64,000 bases of DNA, taken from the NCBI GenBank assembly GCA_910586665.1, contig CAJUIX010000008.1:62001-126000 (forward strand), in the 5' to 3' direction. A program made the translations under genes and the position numbers. The notes beneath the pieces were generated by a model. It did no database searches, was not told where the DNA came from, and worked only from the letters and a program-made list of their open reading frames with translations. Origin of the DNA: an uncultured Duncaniella sp. Its GTDB lineage: Bacteria; Bacteroidota; Bacteroidia; Bacteroidales; Muribaculaceae. Below, one piece after another: positions 41,359-50,483 of this stretch; the first letter of the stretch is position 1, and the number at the start of each line of letters is the position of its first letter.

Positions 41359-44300
41359 TTACTTGTGATACTCTTTGCTGACGGTACCGTCGGCGTTGCG
41401 GATGATGTTCACGCCGCGCTGGAGACCGCGGAGAGCCTGGCCGGCTGCATTGTAGATACGCTGCTTGAGGCCGCCGTTGTTGTCGATGACGGTGTCTTCG
41501 ATGCCGGAAGTGCCTTCGGGCTTGGCGAGACGGTAACCATTGAAGCTGCTGTCGGTGAAGACTGCATTTTCAATTGATACATTGCCTTCGCCAAGGACGT
41601 CGACATAGATGACAGCTCCGTTTTCACCGTCGATGACGGCGTTGTCCATATTGGTAAGGATGACGCGCTTGTTATCGGAATCATGGTGGAAGAGAGCGAC
41701 GCTGTGGTTCTCTGCACGGTCTGCTGCAACAACGTTGACGAGAGTGACATCCTGGTCAAGCTTGATGTCAAGCTGTCCGGCAACGAAGGCGACAGAGTTG
41801 GTGATGTTGACCGCGTAGCGACGTACACCGCCCTCTTCGCTGACGAAGGATGCTGCGACGAAGTTGGAGCCTTCAACCGCACGAGACGGAGCCTTGGGAG
41901 CGGGAGTATTCTCGGGCATACCGAAGGTCTTGGCGATATAGATGACGCGTGCAACGTCGGTGATGTCGATGACCTTGTCCTTGTTGGTGTCAGCAGCAGC
42001 TGTCTGAGTAGCGTTGAGCTGGTCCTGGGTGCCTTCTCCGACAACTTCAATCAACATCTGAACGTCGTTAATGTCGACGGTGTTGTCGCAGTTTATGTCA
42101 CCTGTGAGGAAGATATGCTCGGCAGCCTCATCAAGATAGCTCTGGATTTCAGTAATCACAGCTCCAATCTTGTCCTTTTCGGCATTGATAGTCTCAACGA
42201 GGGTCTTGCCGTCGGCAGCCTGTGAGGGCATATCCATTGCACCAAGGGCATCGACCTTAGCTGAAAGCTCGGTGACCTTCTGAGCAAGAGCGTCCTTCTC
42301 CTCGGGGATGAGGTTGGGGTTCTTGAGAGTTTCGCGAGCCTCGTTGAGTTTTTCGCCAACAACTCTCTTTGCGCCATTGAAATCGTCCTCGGCAAAAAGC
42401 TTAGGCAGATCTATATTAGTAAAGTATATTAATAAATCGCCGTTGTTATCAAAAATGAAGTCTGATTTAAAGTAATTGTCGGTATCACCCTTTTCAAGAA
42501 CTTTATTAGCTTCATCAAGCTGCTTCTTAGCCGTATCAATTAACTCCTGCTGAACATTGAGATAAGCATTATATTTATAGACATAGGAATTGACCTTAAC
42601 ACCATCAATTTCAATGTCCTCCCCAAGAGCCTTGTAATATTCACATTCGTCACGCTGGGTAGTCACATTGTCAACAATAGCCTGATATCCGTTGAGGATT
42701 CCGTTGGCCTTGTTGTAGAAACCAATGTGCTTGGTGATAGGCTCCTGCATTGCAACAATCTCGTCGTTGAGTTTGTCGACCGCTGTCTTGATAGCGTCCA
42801 TGCTCTCGACGAAGTTATGCTTCTGCATGATAGCCTTGTCGCCGACAGCCTCCCATGAAGTCTTGACAGCAGCAAGTTCCTCAAGTTTCTTAGTATAGCC
42901 GTCAGGATAAGCAGCCTTGACATTTGCATGGCAGGCATTGTATGTGGCATTGTACTGATCGATGAGAGCGTCAATACCGTCGTACTGCTGCTGGAGTTCG
43001 GTAAGAACCTTGGTGAGCGGTGTAGTACCCTCTTCCATCCATGCGCTGCGGAGAGCAATCTCATAGCCTGAGAGTTCGTCCTCATACTGGAGCATGGTAG
43101 TCTTGAGAGCGACTATTGCCTTGATAGCCTCCTCGCGGTCACCGATAGAGTAAGCCTCTTCGATAGACGATGCGAGTGCTGTCAGCTTCGGTTCAAATGC
43201 CTTGACATTAGCCTCAATCTCGGCATAGTTGGGAAGCTCGACGATAGAAGCCTCTGAGAGAGCAGCGTAAATCTTATTGTACTGCTTGTTGAGGGCTACA
43301 GATTCAGCCTTGGCTACATTATAATAACCCACGGGCATTGCTGCTTCAAACTCATCAAACTTAGTGCTGAGAGCAGTCTTCGTAGCGTCAGTATACGGAC
43401 GGGTGTTAACGAGAGGCTTAATACCTCCGTTTCCTTCAAAGACAGTCGTCACATTAGAGTAGGCATTGTTAAGAGCGGCGAGAGACTTCGAGAAGGCTTC
43501 AAGAGCATCGTAGCGGGTCTGGAGTCCTTCAACCTGAACCATATATGCATTATAGGCAGCATTGTCAGCGACAACAGCATCATGGGCAGCCTTAGCAATA
43601 TCATGAACATCCTTAGCAGCATTGTAAGCATTCTTGAGATTTGTCTTACCGGTTGTCACAGCGCTAAGAACTGACTCTGCGGACGAGGTCGTGGTATTGG
43701 CTTGGTTGAATAATGTCTGAGCGTTATTGAACTGCTTCTGGTGAGAATTCTTCTCGACTCCATCTTCGGTGTATCCCTTATTGAGGTACTCATCGTAGGT
43801 ATAGGTCGGCATATTGTCAGCCATTGTCTTCATCGTAGAGTTGAAATGGTTGTAATATGCAGTCCAGTAATCAGAAGCTATGCGCTCAAGCTCTGCATCG
43901 CTGAACAACTTGACCTTATCGAGTTCGTTGGCAATCGCGTCAAAGTCTTTAGACTTGAACTTACTGCTAGCATAAAGCTCTTTTGCCTTTGCAACAGCAT
44001 TTTCACCAACTGCGAGATTGGATCGACCGGCAGTGATGATGTAGTTACCGTTGCTATCCTTAGGATCTTTTTGGTCAATAACCTTGGCGTCTGTAAGGGC
44101 TTTTCTATTGGCGGTATTGATAGCTTCGGCACCTTGAACATTAGGAGTAACCGTGGCATCACCGTTCAGCTTCAGATCGTAGTAGGCCTCGGCTGCTGCA
44201 TGGACGTTATCATTAAGTGTTTTGAGAACTGTCTCGATGCCTCTCTGAGTATTTCCGCTGGCATCGTTGTAACCATTGACACGATAGTTATCAGCCTTGG

Positions 44301-47300
44301 TAACGAGGTTGTCGAAATCAGCCTTTTCAATAATCTTCTTATTATTGTTTGCGTTGTTCTTGAGAGCAAGCATTTCAGCGTCAAGCGCGCTGATAAGATC
44401 CTTGAACTTGTAGATTTCACGGACGTCACCAAATCCGGGAGTATCAGAACCGGTTACTTTGTATACATTGTTGAGGTAATGGCTCCAGCCGGCGTTTTCG
44501 AATGACTGGAAAATCATTGCCTGCTGGTTGGCTTCCTTATATGCATTCTGCAGCTTGGTGAAGGCACCATTGTCGCCGGTCCAGTTCCAAAGAGTCATAA
44601 GCTCTTCGTTCTGGGTTCTGACAGCCTGGGCATAGAGGTCGCCCTCGACAATTTCAGTATTGTATGCCTTGATAGCGTTCTCGATATTGACAGCCTCGGT
44701 CTGATACGATTCATTTTCGGCAGACTTACCTTCGCCGAATGCCTTTGCAATGTTCTTGTTGAGAGTATCAAGCTGCTTTGCAAATTCATTGTACTTCTCG
44801 GCAAACGGATTGAAAGTGCCAAGTCCGTCGGGAGTGAGGTTCTCCTTGTCGAGGAGGTCGAGAAGGCCGGCAAGCTCAACCTGTGCGCGGTTGGCGGCAG
44901 CTGTCTGAGCCGACCATTTGTCAAAGTTGGCCTGGATGCTGGTCTTGACATTGTTGACCTTTGTAAGGAGCGATGCAACCTCGGTTTTCAGAGCGTCCTC
45001 ATTGGCAGCCGCGCCCTTGGTGTAATCTTCATTCTCGGCAGTGTTCTTGATTTTCGTAGTGAGATCTGACCACTCTTTCTTCAAGGCCTTGTCGTCAGCA
45101 GTACCCAACTTGGCTGCAAATGTATCGTATGCATCACCATAGATTTCATCGTCAGAACCCTTGTTGATGGTAACGTTGAGAGCTTCAGCTGTAGCGATTG
45201 CGCCTTTAGCTGCTGTTGTGCCATTAGCCTTAACCCAGACTTTGTCAAGTTCTGCCTTAAGAGCCTCGTATGCATCCATGTTGTCAAACGCCTTGTCCAA
45301 AGAAGCATAAAGGTCATCGACATCTTCGTCGATGAAGTCTTTGAATGCATTGTGAAGGGCCTCAGCAGCCTCGAGCTTGCTAGCCAGAGCTTCTGAATCA
45401 AGTTTGTCGTATGTATCACTGCCGACATTCTGTGAGATCTGGATTGACATTGCTTTTGCATCATCAACAGAAGGAACATTGTCAACCTGGCCGTCGATAA
45501 TCTTGTCCAGTGCGCCCTTAGCATTGGTGCCTGCTGAACCTGTCTGACTATAAGACGGGAGATTAATGCCATAGGTCGCATTAAAGGTCTCAAATTTAGT
45601 CTTCTTAGCATTATAAGCATCGAGTGTGTTTTCAGCAGCTTTCTTATTGGCCTCGATAGCGTTGTTGATGAAATCGCGCACTATGCCGGCTGCTTTGAAA
45701 GTAGCATTGTCAGAAGCACCATTGAGGACATAGAGGATTGCGTCGGTAACGCCGGTCACATAATTCTTCTTGCCAAGCTCTTCGAGTTTGTTCTTGGTAG
45801 CATTGACAGCATCGGTCTGGTGAGCATCGATGATGTCTCTCACCTCTGCCTCGATTGCAGTAGCCCATTCAGTCACCTTCTTCTCGGTACTTCCATATTT
45901 GAGTTTCTTGTCGGTGAGTGACTTGGTATACTTGCTTTTGTCAAGCGTAGTCGAATCAATAATCTTGGTATCGGCAATCACGCTTGCAGCCTTGTCGTAG
46001 AGTTTCTGGACATTTACATTGTCGAAGAGGACGACAAAGTTACCGGCGTTTTCGTCGATAGCTTGAATCTTGGTGTTGATTGCGGCAATCTTTTCATCAA
46101 GCTTAGGATCATTGACATTGTCAATGGCATCGATTGCATCCTTGATATCGTCAAGGTTCTTCTTAAAGATTTCAGTCAGGAAGCCACGGCCGGCATCGGC
46201 AGCAACGACTTTGTCATTGAGTTCATTATAGCTGCCATATACAGTGATAATGGACTCCATAGTATCAAGCCACTTATCAAGACCGCCTTCGCCGTCATAG
46301 TTTTCGCCGGACTGGGCAGCCTTCACTTCATTAGCCTTGGCAAGAAGCTTGTCCTGGAAGCTGGGAAGTGCCGGAGTGGTAGAACCAGCAAAGAGGATGT
46401 TGTTTTCTGTAACGGTGTTACCATAGGCAGCGACGATGAGTGCTTTGAGTTCTGCAATCTTGTCAGTAACTTTATTCTTCTCTGCCTCAAACTCTTTCTC
46501 GAAATTCGAAGGAACGACAACATCCTCAATAGATTTATTGAATGTAACCTGCACACCTTTACCAAAGTTTTCAAGTTCGTCTTTGGAGTTGATGTACTTC
46601 ATAGCTTCATCGTATGCAGCATTCTGGGCACCAACAGCCTGTATGAAGTCGTCGGCGACATTCCGCATGCGTTGTCCAGCAGAGTTTACAAGTTCCTTGA
46701 CATATTCAGCCTTAGTTTTGCCTGAATTTTTAAATTGTTCAGACGCACCGACATGGGTACGCAGACAAAGCTTGTTATTTTTAACAACCACATAGGTGTC
46801 AAGCTCAGCAATAATGGCACGGATTTCATCGCCTGCGGTAGTGAACTGCTCGGCAAATGCACCGGTGACTTTTTCTGTATAATTGGCGAGCTTGAGCTGG
46901 CACTCATTCCTTATAGCTTCAAGGCCATTATAGGTAGTGAGAAGGTTGGCATTCTGGAAATCCTGATATGCGTTCCAATCACTTGAAACAGTACCACCCA
47001 ATTCATTAATGCGACCATACTCAGTTTCAAGCTCATTGTATGCGTTCACATAATCCGAATTTTTGATAGTCTGGTTATTGAGGTCGGCATAGGCAGTGTT
47101 GATAGTCTTCAGGAAATTTTCAAGATTTGTCTTCAAAGCCTTCGCATCCTTAATATTCTGTGCTACACCCTCAGAAGGATTAGGATTCTCAGCCTCAAGC
47201 TTTTCAATGAGGTTTGTCACATTGATAAGAAGGACACCCTGCTTTGCAACGAGATCCTCGTAAGTAGTCTTGTTGTCAGTATAAGCCTGGAAACGCTTGT

Positions 47301-48201
47301 TTTCAGCCGTAACATCCGAGTTATGCTTGCTGACATTTGTTGTCAGGGCTGCAATGCGTGCTGAAATAGCCTTATCGGTATTCAGATTGTCATTGTGTGC
47401 CTTCCATGCTTCAAGCTTGTCAGCATTATTATCGCTTGAATATTTAGCAATCGCGTTTGTAATAGCAGTTCTCTCATCCCCAAGAGTCTTAACAGCACCT
47501 GCAAGTGTCTTGGCAAGCTCACTGTCATTAACAGCGGTCTGAACAGGATCTGAGCCGGTGATAGTAGCGTTTTTAATTGTTTCAATAGTCACATTCTTGA
47601 CCGACTTAAAGGCGTCGTCAAGAGCGGCTTTGATATTCTCAAGGTTTCTTTCGACAGCGAGATTAATCTCGATGCTTTCGAAAGAGTAAGGCTTGGTTGC
47701 ATCCTTGGGCGAAATAACAATTTCGATATTGCCCTTGGATGTCATCTCGAAGCCTAAGAATTCTTTCCATTCCCAGCCATTAGCACCCTTCACTTCTACA
47801 CGCACGGTAGAAAGCTCTTTGCCGTTAACAGTGATTTTTGTATTCTGTGCGGCAGCAAGCTTGGCAATTTCGTCATTAGTTGCCCATCTATCAGCTCCTT
47901 CGGGAAGCTCAGCATTATTCGAGGGCTTCACAACAACATTTTCAGGAAGCTTATAAACATTAAGAGTCAATGTATACTTACCTACTGGATAGGCGGAATA
48001 GGTTCGCTTGAGGCTGGCAACGCCGACAGGACAGTATACTCCATTTCCTTGCTCCGTAGGCCTGATAGTCAAGTCGCCGGAAGGGATTGATGATTGCCAT
48101 CCACCTTTATCAACATTAGGTGTGGTGTCAATCGTGATAGCCAGTGCCGGGAAAGCCACTGGTGTAGTCATCAATAAAGAAAGTAGTACTTCTTTTTTCA
48201 T
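41359..48201 (-). CDS. Giant secreted coiled-coil protein with C-terminal dockerin (copy 2)
   Basis: A 2280-residue protein built like its paralogue: signal peptide 1-21; beta-rich head about 22-180 (CPVGVASLKRTYSAYPVGKYTL, ending YSFESIEINLAVE); about 1850 residues of helical, lysine/aspartate/asparagine-rich stalk; dockerin-type repeats at about 2030-2094 (GDINCDNTVDINDVQMLIEV and DTNKDKVIDITDVARVIYIA); cohesin-like domain about 2100-2220 (FVAGQLDIKLDQD); tail about 2230-2280 (QRIYNAAGQALRGLQRGVN). The dockerin calcium-loop residues D/N-x-D-x-x-D are clear in both halves. Signal peptide and tail are almost identical to the other copy while head and stalk are far diverged. It is the first gene of the upstream pair. 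The protein is probably exported and held at the surface (inference). Confidence 0.87.
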   Translation of the reverse strand: MKKEVLLSLLMTTPVAFPALAITIDTTPNVDKGGWQSSIPSGDLTIRPTEQGNGVYCPVGVASLKRTYSAYPVGKYTLTLNVYKLPENVVVKPSNNAELPEGADRWATNDEIAKLAAAQNTKITVNGKELSTVRVEVKGANGWEWKEFLGFEMTSKGNIEIVISPKDATKPYSFESIEINLAVERNLENIKAALDDAFKSVKNVTIETIKNATITGSDPVQTAVNDSELAKTLAGAVKTLGDERTAITNAIAKYSSDNNADKLEAWKAHNDNLNTDKAISARIAALTTNVSKHNSDVTAENKRFQAYTDNKTTYEDLVAKQGVLLINVTNLIEKLEAENPNPSEGVAQNIKDAKALKTNLENFLKTINTAYADLNNQTIKNSDYVNAYNELETEYGRINELGGTVSSDWNAYQDFQNANLLTTYNGLEAIRNECQLKLANYTEKVTGAFAEQFTTAGDEIRAIIAELDTYVVVKNNKLCLRTHVGASEQFKNSGKTKAEYVKELVNSAGQRMRNVADDFIQAVGAQNAAYDEAMKYINSKDELENFGKGVQVTFNKSIEDVVVPSNFEKEFEAEKNKVTDKIAELKALIVAAYGNTVTENNILFAGSTTPALPSFQDKLLAKANEVKAAQSGENYDGEGGLDKWLDTMESIITVYGSYNELNDKVVAADAGRGFLTEIFKKNLDDIKDAIDAIDNVNDPKLDEKIAAINTKIQAIDENAGNFVVLFDNVNVQKLYDKAASVIADTKIIDSTTLDKSKYTKSLTDKKLKYGSTEKKVTEWATAIEAEVRDIIDAHQTDAVNATKNKLEELGKKNYVTGVTDAILYVLNGASDNATFKAAGIVRDFINNAIEANKKAAENTLDAYNAKKTKFETFNATYGINLPSYSQTGSAGTNAKGALDKIIDGQVDNVPSVDDAKAMSIQISQNVGSDTYDKLDSEALASKLEAAEALHNAFKDFIDEDVDDLYASLDKAFDNMDAYEALKAELDKVWVKANGTTAAKGAIATAEALNVTINKGSDDEIYGDAYDTFAAKLGTADDKALKKEWSDLTTKIKNTAENEDYTKGAAANEDALKTEVASLLTKVNNVKTSIQANFDKWSAQTAAANRAQVELAGLLDLLDKENLTPDGLGTFNPFAEKYNEFAKQLDTLNKNIAKAFGEGKSAENESYQTEAVNIENAIKAYNTEIVEGDLYAQAVRTQNEELMTLWNWTGDNGAFTKLQNAYKEANQQAMIFQSFENAGWSHYLNNVYKVTGSDTPGFGDVREIYKFKDLISALDAEMLALKNNANNNKKIIEKADFDNLVTKADNYRVNGYNDASGNTQRGIETVLKTLNDNVHAAAEAYYDLKLNGDATVTPNVQGAEAINTANRKALTDAKVIDQKDPKDSNGNYIITAGRSNLAVGENAVAKAKELYASSKFKSKDFDAIANELDKVKLFSDAELERIASDYWTAYYNHFNSTMKTMADNMPTYTYDEYLNKGYTEDGVEKNSHQKQFNNAQTLFNQANTTTSSAESVLSAVTTGKTNLKNAYNAAKDVHDIAKAAHDAVVADNAAYNAYMVQVEGLQTRYDALEAFSKSLAALNNAYSNVTTVFEGNGGIKPLVNTRPYTDATKTALSTKFDEFEAAMPVGYYNVAKAESVALNKQYNKIYAALSEASIVELPNYAEIEANVKAFEPKLTALASSIEEAYSIGDREEAIKAIVALKTTMLQYEDELSGYEIALRSAWMEEGTTPLTKVLTELQQQYDGIDALIDQYNATYNACHANVKAAYPDGYTKKLEELAAVKTSWEAVGDKAIMQKHNFVESMDAIKTAVDKLNDEIVAMQEPITKHIGFYNKANGILNGYQAIVDNVTTQRDECEYYKALGEDIEIDGVKVNSYVYKYNAYLNVQQELIDTAKKQLDEANKVLEKGDTDNYFKSDFIFDNNGDLLIYFTNIDLPKLFAEDDFNGAKRVVGEKLNEARETLKNPNLIPEEKDALAQKVTELSAKVDALGAMDMPSQAADGKTLVETINAEKDKIGAVITEIQSYLDEAAEHIFLTGDINCDNTVDINDVQMLIEVVGEGTQDQLNATQTAAADTNKDKVIDITDVARVIYIAKTFGMPENTPAPKAPSRAVEGSNFVAASFVSEEGGVRRYAVNITNSVAFVAGQLDIKLDQDVTLVNVVAADRAENHSVALFHHDSDNKRVILTNMDNAVIDGENGAVIYVDVLGEGNVSIENAVFTDSSFNGYRLAKPEGTSGIEDTVIDNNGGLKQRIYNAAGQALRGLQRGVNIIRNADGTVSKEYHK

Positions 48202-48576
48202 GATTTAAAGTTTAAATTAATATTTGTTTTGCACTTTGTTTGATTTGCGATAAATTGGGTTTCAATTTGTTATGGACGCTTTGAACGTCTCCGCGAAGAC
48301 TATTGTCGGGTGTGTTGATGTCGCGACACATGTATTCCATATCAACTATAGTCGGCACAAAAGTAAACAAAAGTTCACAAATTACCCCCCCCGGTAGTTA
48401 ATTAATGTTAAATGGTTTGTTAAAGGTGAAATTTCCGTGAAATCGGGCTTTGTTTTAACAAAAAATGCAAAATTTTGGCCAATAAAGGTTAATTTTTCGG
48501 ACTACTTTCATGTTTCATGGCTTACAAAGTTAATATTTTCGCCCATTTCTGCCAAAAATGCATGCATCGGGGATGC
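48140..48576 (-). repeat. 437-bp near-identical leader/promoter repeat, copy 2
   Basis: Partner of 37781-38217. Includes the same palindrome, promoter, run of eight C (48385-48392) and AT-rich upstream region. Confidence 0.9.
48358..48365 (-). promoter_or_regulatory. -7 box of the 41359-48201 gene
   Basis: The minus strand reads TACTTTTG in the duplicated leader block, with eight G on the minus strand (48385-48392) about 20 bp upstream in place of a -33 box. Confidence 0.6.
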
Positions 48577-48612
48577 GCGGTGCCATTTTTAATGGCCAGC
48601 ATCTCCGATGCA
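48561..48612 (-). terminator. Nested hairpin terminator downstream of the adenylation-domain gene
   Basis: TGCATCGGGGATGC (48563-48576) pairs with GCATCTCCGATGCA (48599-48612) with one mismatch, enclosing GCCATT-TTT-AATGGC. On the minus strand it is followed by TGCATTTTTGG. It lies about 145 bp past the stop codon. Confidence 0.6.
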
Positions 48613-48756
48613 CGGGACTTTATCGTTTGCGGGAAGCCCCCAGGCATCGCTACGGCCTGCGGCCTCCGCTTACCCTGGGGTTCCTCCTGTCAAGGCTCTC
48701 CGAGCCAGACTTGACGGCGGCATTGCTACGACCGGGAGCTTTCAGGCGCCGGACTG

Positions 48757-50238
48757 TCAGCCGGCTTTGCTGTCTTTGAGGACGACGGGGAGGGCGTGGG
48801 GGTTGAGGGCGCCGGCGGCGTCGGTGGGGAGGGAGTGGAGGAGGACGAAGAATTCGGGTATCATATAGCCGGGGATGTACTGGGCCATTGTGGTTTTGAC
48901 CCATGAGAGGCGGAATGATTTGGAGGCGGGGACGACGTAGGCCACGAGGTAGGCGGCTCCCTGCTCGTCGACGTAGTGGACCACGGCTGCGTCGGCCACT
49001 TCGTCGCTGCGCTTGAGGGCGCGCTCGACTTCGCCGGTGACCACTTTCTTGCCGAGAATGGACACCTCGGAGTTTTTGCGGTGGAGGTAGACGTAGTTCC
49101 CGTCGGGGAGGCGGCGCCCGATGTCGCCTGTGCGGAACACGCGGCGCCCGTCGGCTGTGACGGCGAATGGCTGGAGGTCGGCGCGGTGGTCGCCGGTGTA
49201 GTAGTCGGCGAGGCCGTCGCCGTAGAGGCATATCTCACCCTCGGCGCCGGGGACAACTTCGGCAAGGTTGTCGTCGAGAAGGAGGATGTCGGTGCCGTTC
49301 ATGGGGCGCCCTATGGGGTAGGTGCCGTCGGGGAGGGGCGCGCCGGTGTTGCAGCAGTATGTCGTGACGCTGACGGTGGCCTCGGGGGGACCGTAGGTGT
49401 TGTAGACGGTAATCTGCTCGAGGAGGTGGCCGATAGAGGCCGCGTGGAGCTGGTCGCCGCTGCTGATGAGGAGGCGGAGGGTGATTGGGAGCGAGGGGAT
49501 GTCGTTGAGCTCGGTCATGAGGTAGGGGAAGCCGCTGACGACGGTGACATACTGCTCGTCGATGAAGCGGACGAGGGCCGCGGGGTCGTTGCGGGTGGCT
49601 GCGGAGGGTATGGCTATGACCGCGCCGCTGAGAAGTGCGCCGAAGATTTCCTGGATGAAGATGTTGACGATGCAGGCCGAGAACTGGAGGAGGATGTCGT
49701 CGGGCGAGATGTTGTAGGTGCGTCGGAATGATTCGGCGAAGTGGATCACGGGGCTGTTGCCCACGGCGATGCCGAGGGGATAGCCGTCGGGGGTCGACGA
49801 ATAGATGATGTAGGCCGGACGGTCGGCGCGCGAGCGGTCGGGAAGCGGGTGGAGGGCGGAATCGACATAGATGTCGCTGCCGATGATGAGGCGTCGGAAG
49901 TCGTTGAGAAGGGAGGCGTAGTGCTCCTGGGTAATCACGAAGTCAACCCCGTTTTCGATAAGGAATCGGACGAGGCGACCCTGGGGGAAGTCGGGCTCGA
50001 CCGCCACGAAGGCGGCGCCTGATTTGATTACGGCGAGCATTGCAGCGACCATTTCGACGCTGTGGTCCATCACTATTCCGACACGCGCGGGTATGAATGA
50101 GGGGAATCTTGAGATAAGGTTGTCGACCAGGCGGTCGAGACCTGCGTAGGTGACGCAGGTACGCTCGTCGATGACAGCAGGATGATCCGGGTCATTGTTG
50201 ACGAGTTCCTTGAAGCGTGAGTAAATCGTCGGTTCCAT
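48757..50238 (-). CDS. Stand-alone adenylation-domain (AMP-binding-like) protein with degenerate motifs
   Basis: The start is set at the ATG giving MEPTIYSRFKELVNNDPD; an ATG 25 codons upstream adds a hydrophobic stretch with no domain match. The 493 residues follow the order of NRPS-type adenylation domains: VTYAGLDRLVDNL, SGAAFVAVEPDFP, YNTYGPPEATV (A5), RVFRTGDIGRRLPDGNYVYL (A7), GKKVVTGEVERAL (A8). The phosphate-binding loop (A3) reads YSSTPDGYPLGIA, where a lysine is normally present. The A10 region reads PTDAAGALNPHAL in place of the P-x-x-x-x-GK pattern, so the catalytic lysine is missing. No carrier or condensation domain is nearby. It may be inactive in adenylation or use another chemistry; substrate unknown. 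Confidence 0.78.
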   Translation of the reverse strand: MEPTIYSRFKELVNNDPDHPAVIDERTCVTYAGLDRLVDNLISRFPSFIPARVGIVMDHSVEMVAAMLAVIKSGAAFVAVEPDFPQGRLVRFLIENGVDFVITQEHYASLLNDFRRLIIGSDIYVDSALHPLPDRSRADRPAYIIYSSTPDGYPLGIAVGNSPVIHFAESFRRTYNISPDDILLQFSACIVNIFIQEIFGALLSGAVIAIPSAATRNDPAALVRFIDEQYVTVVSGFPYLMTELNDIPSLPITLRLLISSGDQLHAASIGHLLEQITVYNTYGPPEATVSVTTYCCNTGAPLPDGTYPIGRPMNGTDILLLDDNLAEVVPGAEGEICLYGDGLADYYTGDHRADLQPFAVTADGRRVFRTGDIGRRLPDGNYVYLHRKNSEVSILGKKVVTGEVERALKRSDEVADAAVVHYVDEQGAAYLVAYVVPASKSFRLSWVKTTMAQYIPGYMIPEFFVLLHSLPTDAAGALNPHALPVVLKDSKAG

Positions 50239-50351
50239 AATTGTACATCCTTTAAGTGTGTTTTTGTAACCGTATTGTAACATCAATCGGTGTATAAGAA
50301 TAACGATATTCAAGGATGCAGAGTTTTTAAGAAAAGTGTTAAAAATGACGA

Positions 50352-50400
50352 TGTTAGGGGGATAGGGTGAATAGGGCTGATAGGAGTGATAAGGCTAATA
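50352..50400. repeat. ATAGGGNTAAT purine-rich repeats, copy 3
   Basis: Units TTAGGGGGATAGGG, TGAATAGGGCTGATAGGAG and TGATAAGGCTAATATGAGG precede the terminator of the oxidoreductase operon. Same type as 1979-2022 and 3251-3290. Confidence 0.5.
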
Positions 50401-50404
50401 TGAG

Positions 50405-50444
50405 GCCAGGGCTGTCGGATTCGGGGAAATCCGGCAGCCCTGGC
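50405..50444 (-). terminator. Terminator of the 2-oxoacid oxidoreductase operon
   Basis: GCCAGGGCTG (50405-50414) pairs with CAGCCCTGGC (50435-50444) and CGGAT with ATCCG inside it. Minus-strand sequence after the stem (CTCATATTAGCC) has only a weak T-tract. It lies 39 bp past the stop of the last gene. Confidence 0.65.
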
Positions 50445-50483
50445 GGTAAATTGTGGCGATATGGTTCTGAGCAGGGTCAGCTG

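Larger units (their letters stand above)
48202..48756. other. 555-bp spacer: leader/promoter of the giant gene and a cluster of inverted repeats
   Basis: No gene is seen. Positions 48202-48576 belong to the duplicated leader/promoter block. From 48561 to about 48750 there are nested inverted repeats: a GCATC/GATGC structure with a T-rich loop, CCCCCAGG...CCCTGGGG around CGGCCTGCGGCCTCCG, and GTCAAGGCTC-TCC-GAGC...CTTGAC. They lie downstream of the adenylation-domain gene and may include its terminator. Confidence 0.65.

Noticed and set aside
28703..48201. Interpretation as a cellulosome
   Set aside because: Although dockerin- and cohesin-like domains are present, none of the four proteins has a glycoside hydrolase or a carbohydrate-active catalytic domain.
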